This document shows positions 28,381 through 40,503 of a stretch of DNA of 64,000 nucleotides, piece by piece (the stretch's first letter is position 1; the number at the start of each line of letters is the position of its first letter). The stretch is from Pseudomonas faucium (GTDB lineage Bacteria; Pseudomonadota; Gammaproteobacteria; Pseudomonadales; Pseudomonadaceae): positions 186,001-250,000 of the forward strand of contig NZ_BQIP01000002.1 of NCBI RefSeq assembly GCF_021602585.1, read 5' to 3'. A model generated the notes under the pieces. That model did not search any database. It was not told the origin of the DNA and saw only the letters and a list, made by a program, of their open reading frames with translations. The position numbers and the translations under genes were made by a program.

Positions 28381-29778
28381 ATGAACGACATGGCCCACCT
28401 GGTCCCCGCATTGCCCGACAGCATCTTCCGCGCCTATGACATCCGCGGCGTGGTCGGCAAAACCCTGCACGCCGAAACCGCCTACTGGATCGGCCGCGCC
28501 ATCGGCGCCCAGACCCTCGCCCAGGGCGAGCCGCAGATCTCGGTAGGCCGCGACGGTCGCCTGTCCGGCCCGATGCTGGTCGAGCAGCTGATCAAGGGCC
28601 TGGTCGACGCCGGTTGCCAGGTCAGCGACGTCGGCCTGGTGCCGACCCCGGCGCTGTACTTCGCCGCCAATGTACTGGCCGGCAAGTCCGGGGTGATGCT
28701 CACCGGCAGCCACAACCCGTCGGACTACAACGGCTTCAAGATCGTCATCGCCGGCGACACCCTGGCCAACGAGCAGATCCAGGCCCTGCTGACCCGCCTG
28801 AAAACCAACGACCTGACGCGCGCCGAAGGCAGCGTGCAGAAGGTCGAGATCCTCGAGCGCTACTACCAGCAGATCGTCGCCGACGTGAAGCTGGCGAAAA
28901 AGCTCAAGGTCGTGGTGGACTGCGGCAACGGCGCGGCGGGCGTTATCGCCCCGCAACTGATCGAAGCCTTGGGCTGCGAGGTGATTGCGCTGTTCTGCGA
29001 GGTGGATGGCAACTTCCCCAACCACCACCCGGACCCGGGCAAGCCGGAAAACCTCGAGGACCTGATCGCCAAGGTCAAGGAAACCGGCGCCGACCTCGGC
29101 CTGGCCTTCGATGGCGACGGCGACCGCGTGGGTGTGGTGACCAACACCGGCAGCATCGTCTACCCCGACCGCCTGCTGATGCTGTTTGCCCAGGACGTGC
29201 TGTCGCGCAATCCGGGCGCCGAGATCATCTTCGACGTCAAATGCACCCGCCGCCTGACCCCGCTGATCGAACAGCACGGTGGCCGCGCCCTGATGTGGAA
29301 GACCGGCCATTCGTTGATCAAGAAGAAGATGAAGCAGACCGGCTCGCTGCTGGCTGGCGAGATGAGCGGGCACATCTTCATCAAGGAGCGCTGGTACGGT
29401 TTCGACGACGGCATCTACAGCGCCGCCCGCCTGCTGGAGATCCTCAGCAAGGCCGAGCAGGACGCCGAGCGCCTGTTTGCCGCGTTCCCGAACGATATTT
29501 CCACGCCGGAAATCAATATTGATGTGACCGACGAGGGTAAATTCAGCATCATTGATGCACTGCAACGCGACGCTGACTGGGGCGAAGCCAGCCTGACCAC
29601 CATCGACGGTGTGCGGGTCGACTATGCCCACGGCTGGGGCCTGGTTCGCGCCTCCAACACCACGCCGGTGCTGGTGCTGCGCTTCGAGGCCGAAAGCGAC
29701 GCCGAGTTGCAACGTATCAAGGATGTTTTCCGCGCCCAGTTGCTGCGGGTTGCCCCTGAGCTGCAACTGCCGTTCTGA
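28381..29778 (+). CDS. algC: Phosphomannomutase/phosphoglucomutase
   Basis: 465 residues, alpha-D-phosphohexomutase family. Catalytic Ser110 is in TGSHNP, the metal loop is DGDGDR and the sugar loop GEMSGH. Interconverts mannose- and glucose-6-/1-phosphates for alginate, LPS and rhamnolipid precursors. ATG at 28381 is chosen because GGAG lies 9 bases upstream; alternatives are 28366 and 28390. A 111-base gap separates it from dut, and argB follows after 30 bases. Confidence 0.95.
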   Translation: MNDMAHLVPALPDSIFRAYDIRGVVGKTLHAETAYWIGRAIGAQTLAQGEPQISVGRDGRLSGPMLVEQLIKGLVDAGCQVSDVGLVPTPALYFAANVLAGKSGVMLTGSHNPSDYNGFKIVIAGDTLANEQIQALLTRLKTNDLTRAEGSVQKVEILERYYQQIVADVKLAKKLKVVVDCGNGAAGVIAPQLIEALGCEVIALFCEVDGNFPNHHPDPGKPENLEDLIAKVKETGADLGLAFDGDGDRVGVVTNTGSIVYPDRLLMLFAQDVLSRNPGAEIIFDVKCTRRLTPLIEQHGGRALMWKTGHSLIKKKMKQTGSLLAGEMSGHIFIKERWYGFDDGIYSAARLLEILSKAEQDAERLFAAFPNDISTPEINIDVTDEGKFSIIDALQRDADWGEASLTTIDGVRVDYAHGWGLVRASNTTPVLVLRFEAESDAELQRIKDVFRAQLLRVAPELQLPF

Positions 29779-29796
29779 CCGACTATCTGTTCCTGA

Positions 29797-30714
<918 letters not shown>

Positions 30715-30718
30715 TCTA

Positions 30719-30771
30719 GCTGGCTCCCGCTGTGCGATACCTGTGGGAGCCGGCTTGCCGGCGATAGGGCC
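30719..30771. repeat. REP unit (family A), convergent gap
   Basis: One full copy (GGGAGCCGGCTTGCCGGCGA) with a remnant of the opposite arm (GGCTCCC) between argB and pyrE. Confidence 0.78.
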
Positions 30772-30790
30772 GGTAAAGGCAACACAAACA

Positions 30791-30820
30791 AAAAAGGCGA
30801 CCCGCAAAGGTCGCCTTTTT
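30791..30820. terminator. Bidirectional terminator of argB and pyrE
   Basis: GGCGACC-CGCAAA-GGTCGCC with A5 on the left and T5 on the right, a canonical intrinsic terminator in both directions. Confidence 0.9.
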
Positions 30821-30837
30821 CGTTTACCAGGCCGGAA

Positions 30838-31479
30838 TCAGATCCCGTACTGCGCCCGGTAGGCCTCCACAGCCGGCAGATGCTGCTTGAGCTGCGGATC
30901 ATCGGCCAGGAATTCCAGCACCTGGGTCAGCGAAACGATGCTGACCACCGGAATACCGAAGTCGCGTTCCACTTCCTGGATCGCTGACAGCTCGCCATTG
31001 CCGCGCTCTTCGCGGTTCAGCGCGATCAGCACGCCGGCGGCCTTGGCCTGCTGGGCGCTGATGATCTGCATGACCTCGCGGATGGCGGTACCGGCAGTGA
31101 TCACGTCGTCGATGATCAATACCTCACCGGCCAGTGGCGCGCCAACCAGGCTGCCGCCTTCGCCATGATCCTTGGCCTCTTTGCGGTTGAAGCACCAGGG
31201 CACGTCGAGCTGATGCTGGTCAGCCAGGGCCACGGCGGTGGTCGCCGCCAGGGGGATACCCTTGTAAGCCGGGCCGAACAGCACGTCGAACGGGATCTTG
31301 CTGTCGACGATGGCCGCCGCGTAGCAACGGCCCAGCTGCGCCAAGGCGGAACCGGTGTTGAACAGGCCGGCATTGAAGAAATACGGGCTGGTACGCCCCG
31401 ATTTCAGGGTGAATTCACCGAAGCGCAGCACGCCGCGATCGATGGCAAAACGGATGAAGTCGCGCTGATACGGCTGCAT
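30838..31479 (-). CDS. pyrE: Orotate phosphoribosyltransferase
   Basis: 213 residues. PRPP loop [13 protein letters not shown] and the flexible loop [13 protein letters not shown] are present. Converts orotate and PRPP to OMP in pyrimidine synthesis. Divergent from crc, an arrangement shared by pseudomonads. Shine-Dalgarno weak. Confidence 0.96.
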   Translation of the reverse strand: MQPYQRDFIRFAIDRGVLRFGEFTLKSGRTSPYFFNAGLFNTGSALAQLGRCYAAAIVDSKIPFDVLFGPAYKGIPLAATTAVALADQHQLDVPWCFNRKEAKDHGEGGSLVGAPLAGEVLIIDDVITAGTAIREVMQIISAQQAKAAGVLIALNREERGNGELSAIQEVERDFGIPVVSIVSLTQVLEFLADDPQLKQHLPAVEAYRAQYGI

Positions 31480-31500
31480 GTAAAGTCCCGGACACCACGG

Positions 31501-31512
31501 ATTTAGCTAAAT
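31501..31512. promoter_or_regulatory. 12-bp palindrome between pyrE and crc
   Basis: ATTTAGCTAAAT is fully symmetric and lies 22 bases upstream of pyrE and 48 bases upstream of crc, within the shared promoter region. Function unknown. Confidence 0.35.
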
Positions 31513-31559
31513 GGGTTGAGCTCGGGTATCATACACGCACGAGATTTTTGGGGCCATTT

Positions 31560-32339
31560 ATGCGGATCATCAGTGTGAACGTGAATGGCATTCAGGCTGC
31601 AGCCGAGCGTGGATTGCTCAGCTGGCTGCAAGCCCAGAATGCCGACGTCATCTGCCTTCAGGATACCCGCGCCTCGGCCTTTGAACTCGACGACCCAGCT
31701 TTCCAGCTCGATGGCTATTTCCTTTATGCCTGCGATGCGGAGGTACCCGCCCAAGGTGGCGTGGCACTTTACTCGCGCATGCAGCCCAAGGCAGTCATCA
31801 CCGGCCTGGGCTTCGAGACAGCCGACCGCTACGGGCGTTATCTGCAAGCAGATTTCGACAAAGTCAGTATTGCAACCCTGCTGCTGCCTTCGGGTATGAA
31901 CGGCGACGAAGACTTGAACCAGAAATTCAAGTTGATGGACGACTTCGCCAAGTACCTGGACAAACAGCGTCGCAAGCGTCGCGAATACATCTATTGCGGC
32001 TCGTTCTACGTGGCGCAGCAGAAGCTCGACATCAAGAACTGGCGTGACAGCCAGCAGTCGCCGGGCTTCCTGCCGCCTGAACGCGCCTGGATGGATGCGA
32101 TCACCGGCGACATGGGTTATGTGGATGCCCTGCGCGAAGTCAGCCGCGAAGGCGACCAGTACAGCTGGTGGCCGGACAACGAACAGGCCGAGATGCTCAA
32201 CCTGGGCTACCGGTTCGACTACCAGATCCTGACCCCGGGCCTGCGCCGTTCCGTGCGTGGCGCTCGCCTGCCGCGTCAGCCGCGCTTCTCGCAGCATGCG
32301 CCGCTGATCGTGGACTATGACTGGACGTTGACCATCTAA
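31560..32339 (+). CDS. crc: Catabolite repression control protein Crc
   Basis: 259 residues, exactly the Pseudomonas Crc length, with an exonuclease III/EEP-type fold (MRIISVNVNGIQAAAERGLL). Crc has no nuclease activity of its own and acts with Hfq on A-rich sites near start codons to block translation of catabolic mRNAs. ATG at 31560 is the conserved start; a 4-codon longer frame is ignored. Divergent from pyrE, convergent with rph across a REP pair. Confidence 0.95.
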   Translation: MRIISVNVNGIQAAAERGLLSWLQAQNADVICLQDTRASAFELDDPAFQLDGYFLYACDAEVPAQGGVALYSRMQPKAVITGLGFETADRYGRYLQADFDKVSIATLLLPSGMNGDEDLNQKFKLMDDFAKYLDKQRRKRREYIYCGSFYVAQQKLDIKNWRDSQQSPGFLPPERAWMDAITGDMGYVDALREVSREGDQYSWWPDNEQAEMLNLGYRFDYQILTPGLRRSVRGARLPRQPRFSQHAPLIVDYDWTLTI

Positions 32340-32346
32340 AAAGCAT

Positions 32347-32465
32347 TGGGGCCGCTTCGCGCCCCATCGCCGGCAAGCCGGCTCCCACAGGTACGGCGCA
32401 TGACTTGAGGTCTACGCGGTCGGTGTGGGAGCCGGCTTGCCGGCGATGGGCCGCAAGGCGGCCCC
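32347..32465. repeat. REP pair (family A), convergent gap
   Basis: Two full inverted units about 45 bases apart, with outer GC stems GGGGCCGCTTCGCGCCCC and GGGCCGCAAGGCGGCCCC, between crc and rph. Confidence 0.9.
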
Positions 32466-32477
32466 AATTGCTATCTA

Positions 32478-33200
32478 TCAGTCAGCGAGCGCGGCCTTCT
32501 GCAGCTCGAAGAGCTCATCCATGCCCTTCTGCGCCAGCGCCAGCATGGCGTTGAAGTCTTCAGGCTGGAACGGCTTGCCCTCGGCAGTGCCCTGCACTTC
32601 GATGAAACCACCGGCGCTGGTCATGACCACATTCAGGTCGGTCTCGGCGGCGGAGTCTTCGAGGTAGTCCAGGTCGAGCACGGCTTCGCCCTGGTACATG
32701 CCCACCGACACCGCGGCGATCATGTGCTTGAGCGGGTTGCCGCTCTTCAGGCCACCGCGCTTCTTGATCACCGCCAGGGCGTCGCACAGGGCGACCATGG
32801 CACCGGTGATCGAAGCTGTGCGGGTACCGCCATCGGCCTGGATCACGTCGCAGTCGATGTACAGGGTGATGTCACCCAGCTTGCTCATGTCGAGCGCGGC
32901 GCGCAGCGAGCGGCCGATCAGGCGCTGGATTTCCAGGGTGCGGCCACCCTGCTTGCCACGGCTGGCTTCGCGCTGGTTACGCTCGCCGGTGGAACGCGGC
33001 AGCATGCCGTATTCGGCGGTCAGCCAGCCTTGGCCCTGGCCTTTGAGGAAGCGGGGAACACCATTTTCGACGCTGACCGTGCAGACGACCTTGGTGTCGC
33101 CGAACTCGACCAGTACCGACCCCTCGGCGTGCTTGGTGTAGTTGCGGGTGAGGCGGATCGAGCGGAGCTGATCGGCGGCGCGACCACTTGGACGTTTCAT
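32478..33200 (-). CDS. rph: Ribonuclease PH
   Basis: 240 residues. Phosphate-dependent 3'-5' exoribonuclease that trims tRNA 3' ends. Conserved [19 protein letters not shown] and the catalytic [15 protein letters not shown] region are intact. The start [13 protein letters not shown] is the family start. Divergent from yicC with a TATAAT at 33237-33242. Confidence 0.95.
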   Translation of the reverse strand: MKRPSGRAADQLRSIRLTRNYTKHAEGSVLVEFGDTKVVCTVSVENGVPRFLKGQGQGWLTAEYGMLPRSTGERNQREASRGKQGGRTLEIQRLIGRSLRAALDMSKLGDITLYIDCDVIQADGGTRTASITGAMVALCDALAVIKKRGGLKSGNPLKHMIAAVSVGMYQGEAVLDLDYLEDSAAETDLNVVMTSAGGFIEVQGTAEGKPFQPEDFNAMLALAQKGMDELFELQKAALAD

Positions 33201-33236
33201 CTGGGATACCTGTACTGGGACTTTGAATCTGCCAGC

Positions 33237-33242
33237 ATTATA
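33237..33242 (-). promoter_or_regulatory. -10 box of rph
   Basis: Consensus TATAAT on the minus strand, 36 bases upstream of the rph start. The -35 at 17 bases is poor (TGTCCT). Confidence 0.45.
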
Positions 33243-33339
33243 GAGCCCGGCGCCCGGCGAGGACACGCCTAATGTCGTGCCCCCGGACAGCCTGTCGCCT
33301 TTTCTCACCGTTTTAGCACGCCTCTGTAACATGGGCGGA

Positions 33340-33369
33340 TTGGGCGCCGCGGCCCCACTGCGCTACAAT
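33340..33369 (+). promoter_or_regulatory. yicC-gmk promoter
   Basis: TTGGGC, 18 bases, TACAAT; the -10 lies 57 bases upstream of the yicC start. Weak -35. Confidence 0.4.
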
Positions 33370-33426
33370 CCTGCGCCTTGCAGCCGAAAGGCTTCCCCGT
33401 TCACCCATCTACGCGAGGTACTCCCC

Positions 33427-34924
<1,498 letters not shown>

Positions 34925-34933
34925 TAGACCGCA

Positions 34934-35044
34934 AGGGGCTGCGTTGCAGCCCAATCGCCGGCAAGCCGGCTCCCACCAGGTTTGCATTGCTGCGATAACT
35001 GAGGGAGCCGGCTTGTCGGCGATTGGGCCGCAACGCGGCCCCTT
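34934..35044. repeat. REP pair (family A), convergent gap
   Basis: Two inverted units between gmk and the permease gene, the second changed to GGCTTGTCGGCGATTGGG, with outer stems GGGGCTGCGTTGCAGCCC and GGGCCGCAACGCGGCCCC. Confidence 0.87.
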
Positions 35045-35048
35045 TCAA

Positions 35049-36587
35049 TTATTCCTGCAGCTGCAGGGTCGCCTGCTGACGCAGGGTAGCCCCCAGGAAG
35101 TAAGCCGGCGCACGCATCCGCGACAGCAGCATCAGTACGATCCCCAGTACCGAAATGATCGCCGCGATCACGAACACCAGCCCCACCCCACCTACATGCG
35201 AGCCGCTGCCGAAGTCCGGCGAGGCGCTGTCGATCGCCGTGCGCACGAAGATCACCGACAGGATCACCCCACCCACCAGCGGGCACAGGCCACGCATGAA
35301 GAAGTGGCGCAGGCTGTCGAACAGGCTGCTGCGGAAGTACCAGACGCAGGCGAACGCGGTCAGCGAATAGTAGAAGCAGATCATCATCCCCAGCGCGGTG
35401 ATGGTATCGGCCAGCACGTTTTCACTCAGGGTACGCATGGTCACGTAGAACACCCCGGCAGCCACACCGGCACAAATGGTCGCGTAGCGCGGCGTCTGCG
35501 AACGCGGGCAGACACTGGCGAACTTCTGCGGCACGGCGCCGTAGTAACCCATGGCCAGCAAGGTGCGCGCTGGCGACACGAAGGTCGATTGCAGCGAAGC
35601 GGCCGTGCTGGCCAGCACCGCGATGGACATCAGGATCGCCAGCGGCCCCATGACCGGCCCGGCCAGGTGGGCGAAGACGTTTTCCTGGATGCGCGGGTTG
35701 TTCAGCCCCAGGCCTTCCTCGCTGATGCCGGCGAACTGCAGGGTAGCGATGGCGGTGAGCAGGTACAGGCCGAGAATCAGCAGCACGGTCCAGGTTGCCG
35801 CCTTGCCGGGGACTTCTTCACTGCCGATCGACTCTTCACTGACCGTCAGGCACACGTCCCAACCCCAGAAGATGAAGATCGACAACGACAACCCGGCAGC
35901 AAAGGCCGAGAACGACTCGACGCCAAACGGGTTGAACCAGGCCATGTCGAACGCCAGCGGAGGCGGCGCGGTGGTTTCGCTGAAGGCGGCAAAGGCAAAG
36001 CCGATCAACACCAGAAGCTGCAACGCCACCAGGCCATACTGCACGGTCATGGTGGTGGTCATGCCCCGGCAACAGATCCACACCGCCAGCGCAATGAACA
36101 CGCAACACGTGGCGATGTTGACCAGCAGGTTGTCGGCCAGGGCTGACAGTTCGAGATTGCCGGTGATCTGGGCGAGGAACAGGTAGAAGAAGTCGACCGC
36201 CACCCCTGCCAGGTTGGAAAGCACGATGGTGGTGGCCACCACCAACCCCCAGCCGCCGATCCAGCCAATCATCGGCCCGAAGGCGCGAGCAGACCAGGTG
36301 AACGAGGTGCCGCTGTCCGGCTCTGCCGAGTTCAGCTCGCGGTAGCCCAGGGCCACCAGCAGCATGGGCAGGAAACCAACGATGAAGACGGCTGGAAGGT
36401 GAGCACCGACCTCCCGCACGGTGGGGCCGAGGGCGCCGGTCAGGGTGTAGACCGGGGCAATGGTGGAAATGCCCAGCACCACGCTGGCCAACAGGCCAAG
36501 ACGGCCTTTGGCCAGGCCTTTGCTGCGTTGAGTGCTGCCCGAGTCGGCCGCGTCGGGTGGGCGGCCGGCTTCTGTGTAATTGCTCAT
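35049..36587 (-). CDS. APC-superfamily amino acid/amine permease
   Basis: 512 residues, about 12 hydrophobic segments, inner membrane. The N-terminal LGLLASVVLGISTIAPVYTL and the fourth-region SGTSFTWSARAFGPMIGWIG resemble APC permeases for amino acids and polyamines. It follows spuB and puuD on the same strand after 114 bases, so putrescine or gamma-aminobutyrate uptake is the likely role (inferred from context). No strong ribosome site. Confidence 0.82.
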   Translation of the reverse strand: MSNYTEAGRPPDAADSGSTQRSKGLAKGRLGLLASVVLGISTIAPVYTLTGALGPTVREVGAHLPAVFIVGFLPMLLVALGYRELNSAEPDSGTSFTWSARAFGPMIGWIGGWGLVVATTIVLSNLAGVAVDFFYLFLAQITGNLELSALADNLLVNIATCCVFIALAVWICCRGMTTTMTVQYGLVALQLLVLIGFAFAAFSETTAPPPLAFDMAWFNPFGVESFSAFAAGLSLSIFIFWGWDVCLTVSEESIGSEEVPGKAATWTVLLILGLYLLTAIATLQFAGISEEGLGLNNPRIQENVFAHLAGPVMGPLAILMSIAVLASTAASLQSTFVSPARTLLAMGYYGAVPQKFASVCPRSQTPRYATICAGVAAGVFYVTMRTLSENVLADTITALGMMICFYYSLTAFACVWYFRSSLFDSLRHFFMRGLCPLVGGVILSVIFVRTAIDSASPDFGSGSHVGGVGLVFVIAAIISVLGIVLMLLSRMRAPAYFLGATLRQQATLQLQE

Positions 36588-36701
36588 GAGAAAATGCCGT
36601 AACTATTGGAATTGTTGTCACAGGCCTTGCAAGCAAGGCGCTTTCACTCATTGAAAGCTTGCGAGTCGGAGTTGGTCATCCAAGACCTTCGGGTAATATC
36701 C

Positions 36702-37451
36702 CTACCGTGCAGCATGGGCAATGCAAGCCTCGCGAAACGCCTGGAAAAGGCTCCGCGAGACCGGGTTTTCGGCGTAACGCCATTCCGGGTGCCACTGCAC
36801 GCCGAGCACAAAGCCCGGCGCGTCAGGCATCGACACCGCTTCGATCAGGCCATCCGGTGCCCGAGCCTCGACCCGCAGGCCAGGGGCCAGGCGGTCGATG
36901 CCCTGGCTGTGCAGCGAGTTGACCTCGAACTGCGCCGCCAGGCCCAGGCGCTCGAACACCCCGCCAGGTGCAACGCTGACAGGGTGACGAGGGCCGTATT
37001 GCTCCTCCAGGGGTGCGTCCTCAGGTTCGCGGTGGTCCAGGTAGCCCGGCAGCTCCTGCACACGCTGGTGCAGGCTGCCACCCAGGGCCACGTTCAATTC
37101 CTGGAACCCACGGCAAATGCAGAACACCGGCACGCCGGCGGCAATCGCGGCCTGCAGCAATGGCAGGGTCAGCCGGTCACGCGCCAGGTCGTGCCGGGTC
37201 CCTTCCACGCTGGGGGCGCCATTGTAATGATGCGGCTCGACATTTGAAGGCGAGCCGGTAAAAAGAATGCCATCGAGCTGGGCCAGCAGCGCCTGAGCAT
37301 CGCTGCCCCCATCGCGCGCCGGCAGAATCAGCGGCAACCCGGCGAACGCGGCCGCCTCGACGTACTTGTCGCCCACTGTGTGCGACGAGTTCTTCCCAAC
37401 CTGCTGGCGGCAGGCGCTGACACCGATCAAGGGGACCGCATTTGCGCTCAT
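36702..37451 (-). CDS. puuD: Gamma-glutamyl-GABA hydrolase
   Basis: 249 residues, class I glutamine-amidotransferase-like (peptidase C26). Nucleophile Cys in FCICRGFQELN and His in VQWHPEW. Releases GABA and glutamate from gamma-glutamyl-GABA, the last step of the gamma-glutamylated putrescine route. The start MSANAVPLIGVSACRQQ lies 4 bases after the spuB stop, so the two are translationally coupled. The open frame reaching 37673 overlaps spuB and is ignored. Confidence 0.86.
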   Translation of the reverse strand: MSANAVPLIGVSACRQQVGKNSSHTVGDKYVEAAAFAGLPLILPARDGGSDAQALLAQLDGILFTGSPSNVEPHHYNGAPSVEGTRHDLARDRLTLPLLQAAIAAGVPVFCICRGFQELNVALGGSLHQRVQELPGYLDHREPEDAPLEEQYGPRHPVSVAPGGVFERLGLAAQFEVNSLHSQGIDRLAPGLRVEARAPDGLIEAVSMPDAPGFVLGVQWHPEWRYAENPVSRSLFQAFREACIAHAAR

Positions 37452-37455
37452 GGGC

Positions 37456-38838
37456 TTACACCGTGTGCAGGTACCAGTTGTACTCGAGGTCGGAGATCGA
37501 CACTTCGAACTCGGCCAGCTCGCTTTCCTTGCAGGCGACGAAGATGTCGATGTAGTCGGGGCTGATGTACTGGTTGAGCACTTCGCTGTCATCCAGCGCG
37601 CGCAGGGCGTCACGCAGGTTGTTCGGCAGGCTCTGTTCCAGCTGCTCGTAGGAGTTGCCTTCGATCGGCGCACCCGGCTCGACCTTGCTGGTCAGGCCGT
37701 GGTGGATGCCGGCGAGGATGGCCGCCAGCATCAGGTACGGGTTGGCGTCGGCGCCGGCCACGCGGTGCTCGATGCGCACGTTCTCGCTGCTGTCGGTCGG
37801 CACGCGAACCGCCACGGTGCGGTTGTCCAGGCCCCAGCTTGGCGCATTGGGCACGTAGAACTGCGCGCCGAAGCGGCGATAGGAGTTGATGTTCGGGCAG
37901 AGGAAGGCCATCGACGCCGGCATGGTCTCAAGCACGCCGCCGATGGCGTGGCGCAGCTCATCGCTTTGCAGCGGGTCGTCGCTGGTGAAGATGTTCTTGC
38001 CGGTTTTCTTGTCCAGCAGCGAGATGTGCACGTGCAGGCCATTGCCCGCCTGGCCCGGGTAGGGCTTGGCCATGAAGGTGGTGTCCATTTCATGGTCGTA
38101 GGCGACGTTCTTGATCAGGCGCTTGAGCAGGATCGCGTAGTCGCAGGCCTTGAGCGGGTCGGCCACGTGGTGCAGGTTGACTTCGAACTGCGCCGGGGCG
38201 CTTTCCTTGACGATGGCATCGGCCGGCAGGCCTTGCTCCTTGGCCGCTTCCAGCATGTCCTGCAGGCAGTCGGCGTATTCGTCGAGGTCGTCGATCAGGT
38301 ACACCTGGGTCGACTGCGGGCGCTTGCCGGAGATTGGCGAACGCGGCGGCTGCGGGCGACCGTTGAGGTTGTCCTGGTCGATCAGGTAGAACTCCAGCTC
38401 GAACGCGGCGCAGATGTCCAGGCCCAGGTCGTCGAACTTGCTCACCACCTGGCGCAGCACTTCACGCGGGTCGGCAAAGAACGGCGCGCCGTCCAGTTCG
38501 TGCATGGTCATCAACAGCTGCGCGGTCGGGCGCTTCTGCCACGGCTCGTCGGACAGCGAGCCAGGGATCGGGAAGCAGATGCGGTCGGCATCGCCGATGT
38601 CCAGGCCCAGCCCGGTGCTCTCAACGGTCGAGCCGTTGATGTCCAGGGCGAACAGCGACGCCGGCAGGTTGATACCCTTCTCGTACACCTTGTGCAGGCT
38701 GGCCCGCTCGATGCGCTTGCCACGTACCACGCCATTCATGTCGGAGATCAGCAGATCGACGTACTGAGTGTCCGGATGGGCCTGGAGGAAGTCTTTCATC
38801 TCGCTGGAAGAACTGGCGCACGGGGTGACCGACGTCAT
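37456..38838 (-). CDS. spuB: Glutamine synthetase-like gamma-glutamylpolyamine synthetase
   Basis: 460 residues, GS superfamily type III-like. Retains ELEFYL metal ligands, the GNGLHVH ATP/metal segment and NSYRRF, but in the divergent form seen in PuuA/SpuB rather than GlnA. Attaches glutamate to putrescine or related amines at ATP cost. ATG at 38838 is preceded by AAAGGA at 8 bases; upstream in-frame ATGs overlap that site. First gene of spuB-puuD(-permease). Divergent from a LysR gene. Exact amine not deducible. Confidence 0.87.
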   Translation of the reverse strand: MTSVTPCASSSSEMKDFLQAHPDTQYVDLLISDMNGVVRGKRIERASLHKVYEKGINLPASLFALDINGSTVESTGLGLDIGDADRICFPIPGSLSDEPWQKRPTAQLLMTMHELDGAPFFADPREVLRQVVSKFDDLGLDICAAFELEFYLIDQDNLNGRPQPPRSPISGKRPQSTQVYLIDDLDEYADCLQDMLEAAKEQGLPADAIVKESAPAQFEVNLHHVADPLKACDYAILLKRLIKNVAYDHEMDTTFMAKPYPGQAGNGLHVHISLLDKKTGKNIFTSDDPLQSDELRHAIGGVLETMPASMAFLCPNINSYRRFGAQFYVPNAPSWGLDNRTVAVRVPTDSSENVRIEHRVAGADANPYLMLAAILAGIHHGLTSKVEPGAPIEGNSYEQLEQSLPNNLRDALRALDDSEVLNQYISPDYIDIFVACKESELAEFEVSISDLEYNWYLHTV

Positions 38839-39043
38839 GGTGTACATCCTTTGATGTGCTGCGGCGATGTGGGGATACGGCTGGCGCCACACGGGCGACG
38901 ATGGTTGCAGCTGTTGTTCTTTTCACTTTCCCATCGTGGGGATTGGTTACCCGACCGGGCGCATTGATTCCCAGGGGCGGTTCCACTATAAAATGGCCTC
39001 AACGCAACAGACATTGGCAATTCAGCAAGCAGAGCGTGCATCA

Positions 39044-39916
39044 ATGCAATATCAGATCACCCACGCCGACCTCTCCCTGGTCCTGGCCCTGGAGCGCGGT
39101 CGCTCGCTGGCCAAGGCCGCCGAGCTGCTGAAAGTCGACGTTTCCACGGTATTTCGTTCGATCCGTCGCCTCGAGTCGGCGCTGGGCACGGCGCTTTTCG
39201 TCAAGAGCCGCAAAGGCTACCTGCCGACCGATACCGCCCAGGCCCTGGCCGAGCAGGCCGAACGCGCCGAACAGGCGCTGGATGCCGCACGCATCGCCAT
39301 GAGCAGCGGCGAGCAGGTAGTCAGCGGCACCGTGCGCCTGACCTGCACCGAAGCGGTAATGCACAGCCTTCTGCTGCCGGCGCTGGCGGCCTTCATGCCG
39401 AGTTATCCGGCCTTGTCGCTGGAGATGGGCACCTCCAACACCTTCGCCAACCTCAGCCGGCGCGATGCCGACATCGCCTTGCGCCTGACCAACACGCCGC
39501 CAGAGCACCTGGTCGGGCGTTGCCTGGGCTCCACATCCTATGTGATCTGTGGCCAGCCGCAATGGCGCGAGCGCCTGGCCGAAAGCGCCGGCAGCGTGCC
39601 CTGGATCGCCCCGGACGACTCGATGCAGGACCACCCCACGGTGGTCTGGCGCAACCAGCAGTACCCGGGGCTGAGCCCGCGCTATCAGTGCAGCAGCATG
39701 TCGACCATCGCCCAGCTGGTGAGCACCGGCCTGGGGGTGGCGGCGTTGCCTGACTATATGGTCGACCCGTTGCCCGGGGTAGAAGCGCTGAGCGGGCCGC
39801 TGCCCGGCTGCGACACCCAGCTATGGCTGCTGACACGGCCCGATTGCCGGGCGTTGCGTTCGGTGCAGACGCTGTTCGAGGAGCTGACGCCGCGCTTGCG
39901 CGACGCCATGCTCTGA
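39044..39916 (+). CDS. LysR-family transcriptional regulator
   Basis: 290 residues with an N-terminal helix-turn-helix (about 6-62; GRSLAKAAELLKVDVSTVFR) and the effector domain after residue 88. Start MQYQITHADLSLV matches the usual LysR length; an ATG 17 codons upstream (38993) is possible, and no ribosome site decides. Divergent from spuB, so it may regulate the spuB-puuD-permease genes. Effector unknown. Confidence 0.82.
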   Translation: MQYQITHADLSLVLALERGRSLAKAAELLKVDVSTVFRSIRRLESALGTALFVKSRKGYLPTDTAQALAEQAERAEQALDAARIAMSSGEQVVSGTVRLTCTEAVMHSLLLPALAAFMPSYPALSLEMGTSNTFANLSRRDADIALRLTNTPPEHLVGRCLGSTSYVICGQPQWRERLAESAGSVPWIAPDDSMQDHPTVVWRNQQYPGLSPRYQCSSMSTIAQLVSTGLGVAALPDYMVDPLPGVEALSGPLPGCDTQLWLLTRPDCRALRSVQTLFEELTPRLRDAML

Positions 39917-39980
39917 GGGTGTTGTGTTCCCGAGGTGGGAAGCGTTATCGTCGGATTCAATGACTCGATGCGTCTGTTCC

Positions 39981-40063
39981 GGCCCTTTCGCCGGCAAGCC
40001 GGCTCCCACGGGGATGGCGGCGCCTGAGGTATCGGTGGTTACTGGCTTGCCAGCGATGCCGCC
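39981..40063. repeat. REP pair (family A)
   Basis: A full unit (CGCCGGCAAGCCGGCTCCCA) and a diverged one (ACTGGCTTGCCAGCGATG) between the LysR stop and rpoZ, upstream of the rpoZ promoter region. Confidence 0.8.
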
Positions 40064-40180
40064 ACCACAGGTCTGCCGGGTAAAACAGCGCTTCCCTATT
40101 GGCTGGTGATTTTTTAAACTATCGAGTCCGCCTGCCCATCTTGGGCTGCACGCCCATCGCATTTGCTACTGAGGAAGACC

Positions 40181-40444
40181 ATGGCCCGCGTAACTGTTGA
40201 AGACTGCCTGGAACACGTGGATAACCGTTTTGAGCTGGTCATGCTCTCGACCAAGCGCGCCCGTCAGCTGGCTACCGGCGGTAAAGAGCCGCGCGTAGCG
40301 TGGGAAAACGACAAACCGACCGTGGTCGCCCTGCGCGAGATCGCCGAAGGTATCGTCACCCCTGAGTTCATCGCCGCCGAAGAGATCGTCACCGAGGATC
40401 CGGTCTTCGCCGCGTTCGAGGACGAGTCCAACGAGGCTGTCTGA
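40181..40444 (+). CDS. rpoZ: RNA polymerase omega subunit
   Basis: 87 residues, starts [20 protein letters not shown] with the conserved RARQL and [16 protein letters not shown]. Assists folding of beta-prime and contributes to the ppGpp site. GAGGAAG 8 bases before ATG. Followed by spoT after 59 bases, as in most proteobacteria. A longer frame to 40163 is ignored. Confidence 0.96.
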   Translation: MARVTVEDCLEHVDNRFELVMLSTKRARQLATGGKEPRVAWENDKPTVVALREIAEGIVTPEFIAAEEIVTEDPVFAAFEDESNEAV

Positions 40445-40503
40445 TCCATGCCTGGTCGACGTTGCGCGGCACAAGGCCCTCTTCCTCGGCAAGAGGTGAA
40501 ATC

